From: Adenophora triphylla var. japonica
Taxonomy: Eukaryota > Streptophyta > Magnoliopsida > Asterales > Campanulaceae
Reading direction: 5' to 3'
Length of the DNA: 64,000 nucleotides
NCBI GenBank assembly: GCA_022495995.1
Contig: JAFEMH010001244.1
Span: forward strand, 82,001-146,000
The notes under the pieces are model-generated. The model ran no database searches and was not told the origin of the DNA. It worked only from the letters and a program-made list of their open reading frames with translations. Position 1 is the first letter of the stretch. Every line of letters starts with the position of its first letter. The translations under genes and the position numbers were made by a program. Below, one piece after another: positions 1 to 10,952 of this stretch.

Positions 1-1
1 A

Positions 2-2300
2 CTTGGTACACGAATCATGGGTATGTATGTTCTTTGCAATAAGTTTGTGGATGCTAAGAATATGTTTAATCAAGTTGATTTGCTGTATGCTTCGCCTTGG
101 AATTGGTTGATTCGAGGGTTTACTATGATGGGTAGCTTCGAATTTGCAATTTCCGTTTATTTTAAAATGTTAGGCTATGGAACCTGTCCTGATAAGTATA
201 CATTTCCCTATGTAATTAAGGCTTGTGGTGGTTTGCGGGCCATTCGGTTAGCTAAGTCGATTCAACAGACTATTCGGGAGATGGGATTTGAGATGGATGT
301 TTATGTCGGTAGTTCTTTGATTAAGCTGTATGCTGAAAATGGCTGTATTCATGAGGCACGTAGCTTGTTTGATAGATTGCCTCACAGAGATAGTGTCTTG
401 TGGAATGTTATGCTTAATGGTTATGTGAAAAATGGAGACACGGAACATGTGATTGAGCTGTTTAGCGATATGAGGAACTGTGATAATAAGCCCAATTCAG
501 TGACGTTTGCATGCATATTATCTGTTTGTGCCTCTGAAGCAATCATAAGACTTGGTACACAGATTCATGGGCTTTTAGTAAGATGTGGATTGGAGATGGA
601 TCCACCCGTGCTCAATACGTTGATTGCATTGTATGGAAAGTGCCGAAATCTGTCTGATGCACGCAGGCTATTTGATATAGTACCAGAAACGAATTCAGTT
701 ACTTGGAATGGGATAATTGGTGGGTATGTACAAAATGGATTTATGCTTGAAGCTACAGATTTGCTTCGTAAGATGATTTTTTCTGGTATTAAACCCAATT
801 CTGTCACTTTTGCAAGCTTCCTTCCGTCTGTTTCCGAATCGGCTAGGATAGACCAAGGTAAAGAGATACATTGTTATATTATAAGAAATGCTGTGCCTTT
901 GGATGTGTTCTTGAAGAATGCACTTATTGATATGTACTTTAAGTGCAGGGATGTAAAGATGGCTAGGAATGCTTTTAACTATTGCGCTGCAGTAGACATT
1001 GTCATCTATACAGCTATGATTTCTGGGTATGTGCTTAATGGGATCAGCATTGAAGCCTTGGAGATCTTCCGATGGTTGGTTCCACGAGCAAATGAAGCCT
1101 AATGCTGTTACTCTGTCAAGTTCTTTACCAGCTTGTGCAGGTTTGTCCGCTCTGAAGTTGGGCAAGGAATTGCATGGTAGCATCCTCAAGAATGGTCTTG
1201 AAAGACGATGTTATGTGGGAAGTGCTGTTTCAGATATGTACGCAAAATGTGGAAGATTAGATCTTGCTAATCATGTTTTCATGAGGATATCTGAAAAGGA
1301 TGCAGTTTGTTGGAACTCCATGATTACAAGCTTTTCCCAGAATGGAAAACCAAAGGAAGCTATCAATCTTTTCCGACAAATGGGTGAGGAAGGAGCCACA
1401 TATGATAGCGTCAGCATATCTGCTGCTCTTTCAGCATGTGCAAATTTACCGGCACTCCATTATGGGAAAGAAATCCATGGTTTCATAATGAGAGGAGTGT
1501 TGAAGACGGATATTTATGCTGAGAGTGCACTAATAGACATGTATGCTAAATGTGGAAATGTGGAATTAGCACGCAGTATTTTTGACATTATGCAAGAGAA
1601 GAATGAAGTTTCATGGAATAGCATCATTGCAGCTTACGGAAACCATGGTAACCTCAAGGACTGTCTCTCTTTGTTCCATGAAATGAAAGAAGAAGGGTTT
1701 TGTCCCGATCATGTCACATTTCTTGCCATATTATCTGCTTGCGGTCATGCTGGTGAAGTTGATGAAGGAAACCGCTACTTCAAGTGCATGGAGGAGGACT
1801 ATGGGATTGCAGCTCGGATGGAGCATTATGCATGTATGATTGATTTATTTGGCAGAGCTGGTCGTTTAAAAGAAGGATTCGATGTTCTAAAATGTATGCC
1901 CTTTGATCCTGATGCGGGTATCTGGGGCACGCTACTTGGGGCTTGTCATGTCCATGGAAATGTTGAACTCGCTGAATTGGCGTCGAGACATCTTTTTGAC
2001 ATGGACCCCGAAAATTCAGGGTATTACGTGTTGCTGTCAAACGTACAAGCCAATGCTGGAAAATGGGAGGGAGTTAATGAAACAAGAGCCATGATGAAAG
2101 ATAGAGGAGTTGAAAAGGTACCTGGTTACAGCTGGATTGAGGTGGGTAGTGCCACCCACACATTTGTTGCTGCTGACACAAGTCATCCCCAGACTGCACA
2201 AATCTATCCGATGCTAATGAATCTTCTTTCAGAACTCCGAATTGAAGGATATGTTCCTTTACCTAACCATCAGATGCGTCAGCAAGCTGATTGGGTATAA
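2..2300 (+). pseudogene. PPR protein (PLS class, E-type), 5' partial, one frameshift
   Basis: Pentatricopeptide-repeat proteins bind organellar RNA in mitochondria or plastids and help edit, splice or stabilise it. The reading frame is open from base 2, so the true start and targeting peptide lie outside the window; the ATG at 17 is internal. PPR units follow one another throughout, with the usual [24 protein letters not shown] and [10 protein letters not shown] motifs. The C-terminus has E-type motifs ([29 protein letters not shown]) and no DYW domain. From memory, order and wording closely match Arabidopsis At4g21300. The frame shifts by one base at about 1082-1083, where a CC pair appears to carry one C too many; both sides are otherwise well conserved, with no other stop. 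It could be a young pseudogene or a sequencing error in a functional gene. The stop is TAA at 2298-2300. Confidence 0.9.
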
Positions 2301-2440
2301 CCAGCAGAGAAACTACTGATTTCTGATGCGATTTAGAGGAAAAGACACTAAAATGAAACCTGAGATTCTTTTTCATCATTAGACTAAGGTGTAAGAACAC
2401 AGAAGAATGATTCGTATTTCTATATATTCCCTTAGGGTTA

Positions 2441-3251
2441 GGGGGCGTTTGGTTCGTCGGAAACGGAGGGAATGGAACGGAGAATTCCGTTGACTTCATT
2501 CCTTCGTCCCGTTTGATTCGTTGGAATGAGAGATTTTCCATTCCAGACGGAATGAAATTTCACTCCTTGGAATGGATTTTAATTCCTTCCATATATGGAA
2601 GAATGATGAATTCCTTCGGGAATGGAAAAAAAAAATTTTTTTTTGACCAAAATACCCCCAAACCCAAACCACCCCTACCCCCTTACCCACCCCACCCCGA
2701 CCCAGCCCCTGCCCTACCCCACCCCACCCCCACGAATTTTTTTATTTTTTTTTCTGCCTACCCCCCCATCCAGCCCTGCCCTACCCCCCCCCATCCCACC
2801 CCCTCCACCCCACGAATTTTTTTTCGCCTACCCCCCCATCCAAACTCGCCCTACCCACCACCCCCACAATTTTTTTTTTCTGCCTACCCCATCCATACCT
2901 CTACCCCCCACCCCCACGAAAAAAAAAATATTTTTTACTCATTTTGCATACCCCTACCTACCCCACCCCCAACCCCCCACGAAAAATTTTTTTTTTTTAC
3001 TCATTTTGCATACCTCCTACCTACCCCCCAAATTTTTTTTTTAAAAAAAAAGGGTAAATTGGTCATTTTATATGCTTTCATTCCATTCCTATAATTTGTA
3101 TTTTCAAATCAAACATGATTTGCCAAGGAATTGAATGACAATTTCATTCCTTAGGGTTTGACCAGTTTTTTTCCATTCTAATTCCTTAAGGAATTCAATT
3201 CCATTAACCATTTCATTCCTTCACTTTTTTTTTCATCGAACCAAACGACCC
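2441..3251. mobile_element. PIF/Harbinger-like MITE with C-rich/poly-T core (copy 1)
   Basis: The left end GGGGGCGTTTGGTTCG and the right end, read in reverse complement as GGGTCGTTTGGTTCG, form terminal inverted repeats. TTA directly flanks both sides (2438-2440 and 3252-3254), as expected for PIF/Harbinger (Tourist-like) elements. The subterminal parts are AT-rich. The core (about 2630-3050) is strongly strand-biased: C-rich ACCCC runs alternate with runs of 8-11 T. There is no transposase. Proline-rich reading frames in the core are artefacts of the C runs. A second copy lies at 8461-9388. Confidence 0.82.
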
Positions 3252-3254
3252 TTA

Positions 3255-3606
3255 GAAATTATAGGGCCAGTATAGAACTGATGATTTCGGTAGCACTGCA
3301 CTCAACTTGTGTAAGATAACATTTATTAATAACAAGTTTAAAATTTTCATTAGTATAATTAAATTGATCTAAAATTATTGCTCAAAGTTTGTTCGCATTA
3401 ACGGATAAAAAAGTGGGAAGATCATTTTGAGACGGAGAAAATATTAGATACCGATAAACCCTGAACCCTAAATCATAAACCGTAATTATAGAGAGAACTA
3501 TGATAAGATATTTTACTTTTTTTTTTCTTTTCATAATTATGTTTTAAGAACTCGTATCATGCAATTCTGGCCCTTATGTGGGCTGATGGCTTCTTTATTC
3601 CCTTCT
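3255..3606. other. AT-rich intergenic stretch, nothing recognised
   Basis: This sits between the MITE and the copia LTR. It may contain the distal 3' flank of the PPR gene. I see no open frame, repeat or RNA gene. Confidence 0.5.
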
Positions 3607-3870
3607 TGTGATAGGAAGCAATTAAGAATCGTGTATGTGTGAAGGACAGAAATTGTATTTATTTACTTGCCGTTTTACAAAGCGTCAATCCCTATATATA
3701 CAAGCTAGAGTATTACTTGGAGAAGGAGTCAATCCTTCCATACTTATCTCCTATAATTATGCTATAAAATCAATCTTCCTAACTTACAATGAGTGAAATA
3801 AGGAAATGATACAATTACATCCTAACTACAAGGTAAGGAGATATTGGCGATATCTCGTCAAATCTCAACA
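3607..3870 (-). repeat. Copia LTR (3' LTR of a minus-strand fragment)
   Basis: Read on the minus strand it begins TGTTGAGATTTG and ends TATCACA, giving TG...CA ends and a length of 264 bp. It is preceded by a polypurine tract (TTGAGGGGG, plus-strand 3871-3879), which directly follows the end of a copia RNase H frame. A TATATATAG promoter-like motif lies inside. No partner LTR is in the window. Confidence 0.75.
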
Positions 3871-3875
3871 CCCCC

Positions 3876-4262
3876 TCAAGTTGGAGAGTGTAGATCACAC
3901 ACACCCAACTTGCCAAGCAAAATGAGAAATTGACGGCTCCCCAAAGCTTTAGTGAGTACATCCGCCAATTGTGCCGAAGTATGAACCTTCCTTGTTGTGA
4001 TGACACCTGTTTGAACGGCATCGCGCACAAGATGGCAGTCAACTTCAATATGCTTTGTGCGTTCGTGATGAACAGGATTTTGAGCCATATGCAAGACTGC
4101 TTGACTGTCACATAAGACGGTCATAGGATCTGTGTGAGAAATGCCGAAGGATCCAAGCAAGCTGTGAAGCCATTTGAGCTCACATGTAGCACTAGCCATA
4201 GAACGATATTCGGACTCAGCCGATGAACGGGATATAGTGGTTTGCTTCTTAGTCTTCCAAGA
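3876..4262 (-). pseudogene. Copia RNase H C-terminal fragment
   Basis: The minus-strand translation shows the usual copia RNase H end: [20 protein letters not shown], then [11 protein letters not shown], then [32 protein letters not shown] and a TKAL motif. RNase H removes the RNA strand of the RNA-DNA hybrid during reverse transcription. All upstream pol, and the 5' LTR, are missing. At about 4262 the sequence switches to the leader of a different copia element on the opposite strand. The preserved part is open without stops. Confidence 0.85.
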
Positions 4263-4321
4263 TATCGGGAATTGTATCCGGATAGCAGCAGCAGTTTGAA
4301 GAAATTCATATTTTGAGGAAT

Positions 4322-5684
4322 ATGGATATTGGGATATCGAAGTATCAAGTCCCGACCTTCGATGGGAAGATGGATTTCACGGTGTGGCGCGATGACAATC
4401 CAAGATGTGTTGGTTCAACAAGGACTTGATGAAGCTTTGGAAGAGAACAAGCCGGATGAGATGAAAGACGTGGATTGGGCTAAAATTCAGAAGAGGGCTT
4501 CGAGTACGATAAGGTTAGCACTTGCTCCTGAAATTAAATATAGTGTTTTGAAGGAGAAAACACCGAGGGATATTTGGGAGAAACTTGCTAGTATTTATGC
4601 GTCTAAATCATTGACTAATCGCTTGTTCTTAAAGATGGATTTATATTGTTTGAAGTTTGATGAAGGGGGTAATTTGCATGACCATATTAATTCTTTCAGT
4701 CAACTAGTATGTCGATTGTCTAATGTTGATGAGACAATTAAAGATGAGAAGCAAGCTTTGTTATTGTTGGCTTCATTACCCAAGTCCTACAAGCCTTTTG
4801 TGCAGACGATGTTGACAGGTCAGACTACTTTAACACTTGATGATGTGGTTAAAGCGTTGAGAGATAATGAAAGAATGACGAGTGATAGCTTCTCCAATGG
4901 TGACAGAGTACTAGTTGCGGAGGGTTCTGAAAGAGGGAGAAATTATAATCGTGGTGGCTCAAAAGGAAGAGGAAGGTCTCAATCTAGGGGAGATAGAGAT
5001 ATGAGTAAGATTGAGTGCTTCTACTATGGAGAGACTGGTCATATGCAGATGCGTTGCCCACAATTTCGTGAAGATTTGAAAAGTTTACATGGTGTGAAAG
5101 GAAAGAAAAAGGTTGACGAAGAGAACGTTAACACGATTAATAGTGATAGTGATAATGGAGATTTTCTTTTGACAGGGACTGTAGCTGCTGCTGATGTGAT
5201 TGAGGAGAAGACGTCTGAATGGGTGCTAGATTCAGCTGCTTCAGTGCATATTTGTAAGGATCGAGCTATGTTTGACACTTTGCGATCAGAGGAAAATTTT
5301 GGAGAAATCAAAATTGGTAATGAGCAGAAATTGAAGATTGAAGGTGTCGGGAGTGTACGCTTCAAGCTTTATGATGGGTCTGTGAAAACCGCTTTGAATG
5401 TGAAGTATGTTCCTGGTGCGACTGCGAATTTGCTTTCACTAGGAGTTTTGACATCTCGTGGGTATCGATATGTTGGAAGAAAACAGACGTGCAAAGTGTA
5501 CAAAGGAAAGCGCTTGATTCTTCAAGGGAGAAAAGGTGCGAGAAATATTTGCTATTTGGAGGGGCAATCCTTGAGTGGAAGATCCTTTTGTGATGACAAA
5601 AATGAGAAGAAGATTGGGAAAAGAGTTCGCTTCTCTGGAGTTGATGAGATTTTAGGAAATTTTGGTCAAGGGGAGATTTGTTAG
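4322..5684 (+). pseudogene. Copia gag-protease polyprotein, truncated, one frameshift
   Basis: Gag forms the retroelement particle; the aspartic protease processes it. The likely start is ATG 4322 ([19 protein letters not shown]), with a one-base frameshift near 4390 before the long open part. Domains in order: UBN2/gag region (DIWEKLASIYASKSLTNRLFL); a basic RG-rich stretch; a zinc knuckle at about 5015-5060 whose second Cys is Tyr (CFYYGETGHMQMRC); and a protease with WVLDSAASVHIC, where the usual DSGA/DSGS reads DSAA. The frame then passes a shortened linker and stops at TAG 5682-5684. That stop lies within the first bases of the LTR, so the LTR itself ends the protein. The altered zinc knuckle and active-site neighbourhood suggest loss of function. 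Confidence 0.8.
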
Positions 5685-6106
5685 GAATTTGACCAATATT
5701 GCCTAAATCCTATTATGAGTAGAAAAATATTACTTATCCCATATTAGTTAGGAGAAGGAATAGTAATCCCATATCGGTTAGAAAAGGGAAAAAGTGGGTG
5801 TGCCTCCCCTATATAAATAGGATTTCACTAGTTAAGAATTGCATAGAACTTGAGAGAGTTAACATAGGTTTACAATTTAGAGAGAGAAATTGTACGCTTG
5901 TATGCGATTGGTGAGGATATTCAAGAGTGTTGAGAGAGAGGGTGTCTCCATTCTTGTAATATCAAGAAATATATAGAAGTTATATTTTGGGTGGGATAGG
6001 CTTTTAGCCGAATCACGAAATATTGTGTGTTTTGTCTTTATTTCGTACTGTGTGTTGTTTGATTTCTCTTGTTGCGAATTTCTTGTATAGGTGAGCGATC
6101 CTAACA
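5679..6106 (+). repeat. Copia 3' LTR
   Basis: It starts TGTTAGGAATTTG right after a purine tract and ends GATCCTAACA, with inverted TGTTAG/CTAACA ends and a length of 428 bp. CCTATATAAATAG at about 5808-5820 is a good TATA box. The matching 5' LTR is not present. Confidence 0.8.
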
Positions 6107-6349
6107 ATATCGACAACTTATTTTGTGAGCAAAATTTTGTTCTTTCTTTGTTTGTGCCATATCATTGCTCTTTTTGAAATTGGGTGTCCAAAGTTAAATT
6201 TTTGTTGCAATCAAGAAAAAAATAGATAGCGTTGACGAAGTTTACAAAGTGGATCAAAAATGATTTTCTCTGTTGAAATTTAATTATTTCTTATTTGCCA
6301 CTATTCCCTCTATTACATTTACAAAAACACAAACAGTAAATAATATATA
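6107..6349. other. AT-rich intergenic stretch, nothing recognised
   Basis: A unique-looking sequence between the copia LTR and the first Stowaway MITE. No open frame or repeat seen. Confidence 0.5.
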
Positions 6350-6999
<650 letters not shown>

Positions 7000-7194
7000 T
7001 ATATATATATATATATACCAAATATTTGGGCATACAAATTACACAAGATTTTGGGGGAAACTAGTTTCTCCTTAAGTTATAAAAAGTCCTGTTTTATAAA
7101 CTGTTCCTAAATATTCACTAACTACTTGCAAGTAAAAAAAAAGTGGACTTTTTATAATTTATGGAGAAACTAGTTTCTCCCAAAACTTGCTCTA
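7000..7194. other. Short (TA)n run and unique AT-rich spacer
   Basis: A short TA run (7000-7017) is followed by a spacer containing an imperfect inverted pair, AAACTAGTTTCTCC at about 7059 and GAGAAACTAGTTTCTCC at about 7162. The spacer between them reads as a possible small hairpin element. No gene seen. Confidence 0.4.
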
Positions 7195-7439
7195 CAAATT
7201 AAGGAAAAGTAAGAGAAATAAATAGTGGAAGGAGGTGTTTGTGAGTATGAAAAATTAAATAGGAGATAGAATGAGCGAGAGGAATATTAAGTTGATTGGT
7301 GTTGTGAGTGTAAAAGTAAAGTATGAGAGAGAATGAGTGGGTGAAATAGTAAAAAATCTTTGCCATTTTGAACAGTCCACACTCACCTGGGACGGACGAA
7401 AAAGGAAATAAGTTCACACTCACCTGAGACGGAAGGAGT
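7195..7439. mobile_element. Stowaway MITE, left-truncated
   Basis: The right end CACCTGAGACGGAAGGAG followed by TA, and the interior GAGAATGAGTGGG repeats, match the other Stowaway copies. No intact left terminus is visible. It abuts the next MITE. Confidence 0.65.
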
Positions 7440-7441
7440 AT

Positions 7442-7722
7442 ACCTCCGTTTCATTGATAGCTTCACTTTTTGTCAAAACGGGTGTCCCGTTAAAAGCTTC
7501 ACCTTTTTTAAAATGGCAAAGAATCTTTGCTATTGCACCAACTAATTCTCTCTCATACTTTACTTTTACACTCACAACACTTTTCAAATTTACTATTCTC
7601 TCCACTCATTCTCTCTCTTATTTTACTTTTATACTCATAATACTTTCTCCACCATCCTTTTTCCTTAATTTGCGTATCAAACTCAAAATAATGGTGAAAT
7701 TATCAACGGGAGGACGGAGGGA

Positions 7723-7723
<1 letters not shown>
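7442..7723. mobile_element. Stowaway MITE, left end eroded
   Basis: It starts CCTCCGTTTCATTGATAGCTTCAC and ends GGGAGGACGGAGGGAG before a TA run. The interior (AAGCTTCACC, ACAAAGAATCTTTGC, CATTCTCTCTC) is shared with the MITEs at 12734, 15696 and 16003. Confidence 0.75.

Positions 7724-7763
<40 letters not shown>
7724..7763. repeat. (TA)n microsatellite flanking the foldback element
   Basis: A TA run at the left border of the long inverted-repeat element. A similar TA run lies at its right border (15612-15695), so the element appears to have inserted into, or carries, TA-rich ends. Confidence 0.9.
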
Positions 7764-7766
<3 letters not shown>

Positions 7767-8063
7767 GTAGTTATACAAATGAGAACCAAATTTATATGAG
7801 AACCATGAGAACTAAACTCAATCATTGGATTAAAAACACATCAATGCTCCAGATTAAAAAAAAAAATAGAGGGGGTGGCATTTTCGTAATTATTGTGAAC
7901 TAAATTCCCCTCAAATTTCAAAATAAAATATCTCAATATCTATAATTCGAAAACACTGATTTTTTTATCTTGACTAGACGATTCAAACTAGATCCCTGAA
8001 GATAGGATTTTGAAAAAATAATATTGAACAACGTCTAATTTTTAAAACACTAGTTAATTAACT
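7764..8063. repeat. Left long terminal inverted repeat of the foldback element
   Basis: Inverted match to 15311-15611. It includes an extra A run near 7855-7870 and lacks the segment GATGACGTGGCAG found in the right arms, so the arms have diverged by indels. Confidence 0.8.
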
Positions 8064-8460
8064 AGTGTATACTAGCTAGTTAAGTAATGTACAATAGTAA
8101 TGTATATAGTGTACACTAGTTAATTAGTGACCCGGATAACCTTTCTCTCCATTACTTCATGGTCGTATTATTTTATAATTTGTTTTAAAGTTATAGCTTC
8201 TCTATTCTAAAAATGAATTTTTAAATAATAATTTTTTTTTATAATTTTTTTTTTGATATTTTCTTTTGAAATTCTTTTAGGACTGAGGTCCAGGACGAAC
8301 ACAAGTCGTCGTAAACCCTTTCTATATTTTTTTATCAAAAAACTGTGACTTATTGTATTTCCCATTTCTAAAGATCTCATCGATTGAATCGTCTGATTCA
8401 ACTCTTTTCACTCCATCTCGATAATACCCAGAATTTATATTCTCAAAATGAACACTCTCA

Positions 8461-9388
8461 GGGGGCGTTTGGTTGGAAGGAAAGTGGGGGAAAGGAATGG
8501 AAAATTCCCTCTTTTCCATTCCTTTCCCATGTTTGGTTCAAAGATTTTAAAAAAAAAATTCCGAAGGAAAGTTGAATTCCTTCAAATGAAGGAATTCAAC
8601 TTTCCTTCACAAAAGTGATGGAATCTTCAATTTCGAAGGGCAATGGAAATTTTTTTTTTTTGACCAAAATACCCCCAAATCCTACCCACCCCTACCCCCT
8701 ACCCAGCCCCTACCCAGCCCCTATGCCCCACCCCCCACCCCCCACCCCCCACTCCCCCCCCCCAACGAATTTTTTTTTTTATTTTTTTTTCTCGCCTACC
8801 CTCCCCCACCCCCACAAAATTTTTTTTTTTTTTTATTTTTTTTTCTCGCCTACCCTCCCCCACCCCCACCCCCCACCCCCACAAAAATTTTTTTTTTTTT
8901 ATTTTTTTTCCGCCTACCCTCCCCCACCCTACCCTCCCCACCCTACCCCCACCCCCCACCCCCACCCCCACAATTTTTTTTTTCTGCCTACCCTACCCCC
9001 TACCCACCCCACCCCCACCCACCCCCCACCCCCACCCCCACGAATTTTTTTTTCTCGCCTACCCACCCCCCACCCCCACCCCACGAAATTTTTTTTTTTT
9101 TACTCATTTTGCATACCCCCTACCTACCCCCCCCCCCACCCCCCTCCCAATTTTTTTTTTTTTAAAAAAGGGTAAATTGGTGATTTTATATGCTTTCATT
9201 CCATTCCTATAATTTATATTTTCAAACCAAACATGATTTGCCAAGGAATTGAATGACAATTTCATTCCATTTCGTGTCAACCAAACGGAGGGGGTTGACC
9301 AGTTTTTTTCCATTCCAATTCCTTAAGAAATTCAATTCCATTGACAATTCCATTCCTTCACTTTTTTTCCACCGAACCAAACGCCCCC
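8461..9388. mobile_element. PIF/Harbinger-like MITE with C-rich/poly-T core (copy 2)
   Basis: Same family as 2441-3251: left end GGGGGCGTTTGGTTGG, right end ...CCGAACCAAACGCCCCC, with TCA directly duplicated at 8458-8460 and 9389-9391. The subterminal AATTCCATTCC blocks match copy 1. The core at about 8650-9170 is a tandem series of C-rich (CCTACCCCCACCCC) and T-rich (10-15 T) segments, longer than in copy 1. No coding capacity. Confidence 0.85.
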
Positions 9389-9501
9389 TCAGCATCCCAA
9401 ACACTACTTTTCAACTAATTACTACCCCCTTTCTTGAACTCAAACCTTTCATCATAATTCCATTCCTTTCTCCAGTTCTCGTGTCAATTGAAGATGACTT
9501 A

Positions 9502-10903
9502 GACCCCGTTTGTTTCGGCGTAAAACATTTTTCGGAAAACGTTTTCCGAAAAATGTTTTCCTGTAAAATATTTTTCTGTAAAATGTTTTATGGAGGTAGA
9601 GCGTAAAATATTTTACGGGGGAATGATGTAAAATGTTTTCGGGTGTTTGGTAAAACGACTCATATTTCACAAGGTGGCCTACCCCACACCCACCCCCCCC
9701 ACCCAATTTTTTTTTTTTTGTAACCACCCCCGCCTACCCCACCCCCCACCCACCCTCCCCCAATTTTTTTTTTTTGTAATCGCCCCCACCCCCGCCTATC
9801 CCACCCCCCCAATTTTTTTTTTGTAATCGCCCCACCCACCCCCTGTCTACCCTACCCCACCCCCTCCCCCAATTTTTTTTTTTTTTTTTTGTAATCGCCC
9901 TCCCCCCCACCCCTCGCCTACCCCACCCCCTCCAAATTTTTTTTTTTTTTAATCGCCCACCCACCCCCGCTCTACCCCACCCCCACCCACCCCCACCCCC
10001 CAATTTTTTTTTTTTTTTTGTAATCGCCCCCACCCCGCCTAACCCACTCCCACCCTCCCCCAAATTTTTTTTTTGTATCGCTCACCCACCCCCCGCTCTA
10101 CCCCCACCCCCACCCCCCACCCAAAAAAAAAATTATTATTATTATTTTTTAATGCTTCACCTCACTTCACCCCCTCCCATCCATTTTCACCCCTCAAGTT
10201 TGCCTTCCCTTAGCCCACTTTCAATTTTTTTTTTTTTCACCCACCCACGTTTCACTTCCCCCACTCCCAATTTTTTTTGGGGTGGAGGGGGTGGGAAGGG
10301 TGGAGGTAGGGCGGGGGCGATTACAAAAAAATTTTTGGGGGTGGGTAGCAAGGCAGCAGGAAGGGCGATTACAAAAATTTTTTTGGGGGGAAGGCGGGGG
10401 CCTGCAGTGGGAAGCAAGTGGCAATTACAAAAATTTTTTTTTTTCGCTGGGGGGTAGGCAGGGGGTGGATGGGGCGATTACAAAAAAAAATTGGGGGAAG
10501 TGGGTTAGGCAAAGGGGGGGCGATTACATAAAAAAAAAATTTGGGGAAGTGGATAAATAGGGAAGGGAAGGGCGATTAAAAAAAAAAAAAATAATAAAAT
10601 AAAATAAAAATTTGGGGGTAGGGAAGTGGCAAAGTGTGGTGTGGTCAGACGGCGTAATATGAGTTGTACATTAAGGCCTCCATTTTTCGAAAAATGTTTT
10701 ACTTAGGACAAGGTCAGTAGGTCGTTTTACTTAGAAAGGGCGTAAAATGTTTTCCGAAAAACGTTTTACTTAGGACAACCAAACAGCGGAAAACGAGTTA
10801 TTTTCCGGAAAACATTTTCCGGGGGCTAACCAAACACCCTAAAACAGGTTATTTTCCGGAAAACATTTTCCGGAAAATGTTTTACGGTGAAACAAACAGA
10901 GCC
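9502..10903. mobile_element. Foldback MITE with GTAATCGCC inverted arms
   Basis: The ends GACCCCGTTTGTTTCGGCG and (inverted) GGCTCTGTTTGTTTCACCG continue into shared GTAAAACATTTTTCGGAAAA blocks. TTA flanks both sides (9499-9501, 10904-10906). The left arm (about 9670-10130) repeats a C-rich unit ending in T runs and GTAATCGCC. The right arm (about 10270-10620) is the mirror: GGCGATTACAAAAAA followed by G-rich stretches. The whole element can therefore form a long hairpin, with opposite base skew in the two halves. PIF/Harbinger-like by its TTA duplication. Confidence 0.78.
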
Positions 10904-10952
10904 TTAGTCTCTAAAATCACTGAATTGTTATCCGATGATTCGACAACAGAAT

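Larger units (their letters stand above)
4263..6106 (+). mobile_element. Compact copia element: leader, gag-protease, PPT and 3' LTR only
   Basis: A degenerate primer-site-like stretch (about 4270-4285) is followed by gag and protease, then a polypurine tract (CAAGGGGAGA, about 5668-5676), then an LTR at 5679-6106. Integrase, RT and RNase H are absent. The 5' LTR is missing and replaced by the minus-strand copia fragment. This looks either like an internally deleted copy or a non-autonomous gag-protease family. Confidence 0.75.

Noticed and set aside
2513..3094. Proline/phenylalanine-rich proteins (also 8615-9175, 13172-13587)
   Set aside because: Translation of the C-rich/poly-T MITE cores; no start context or conserved domain.
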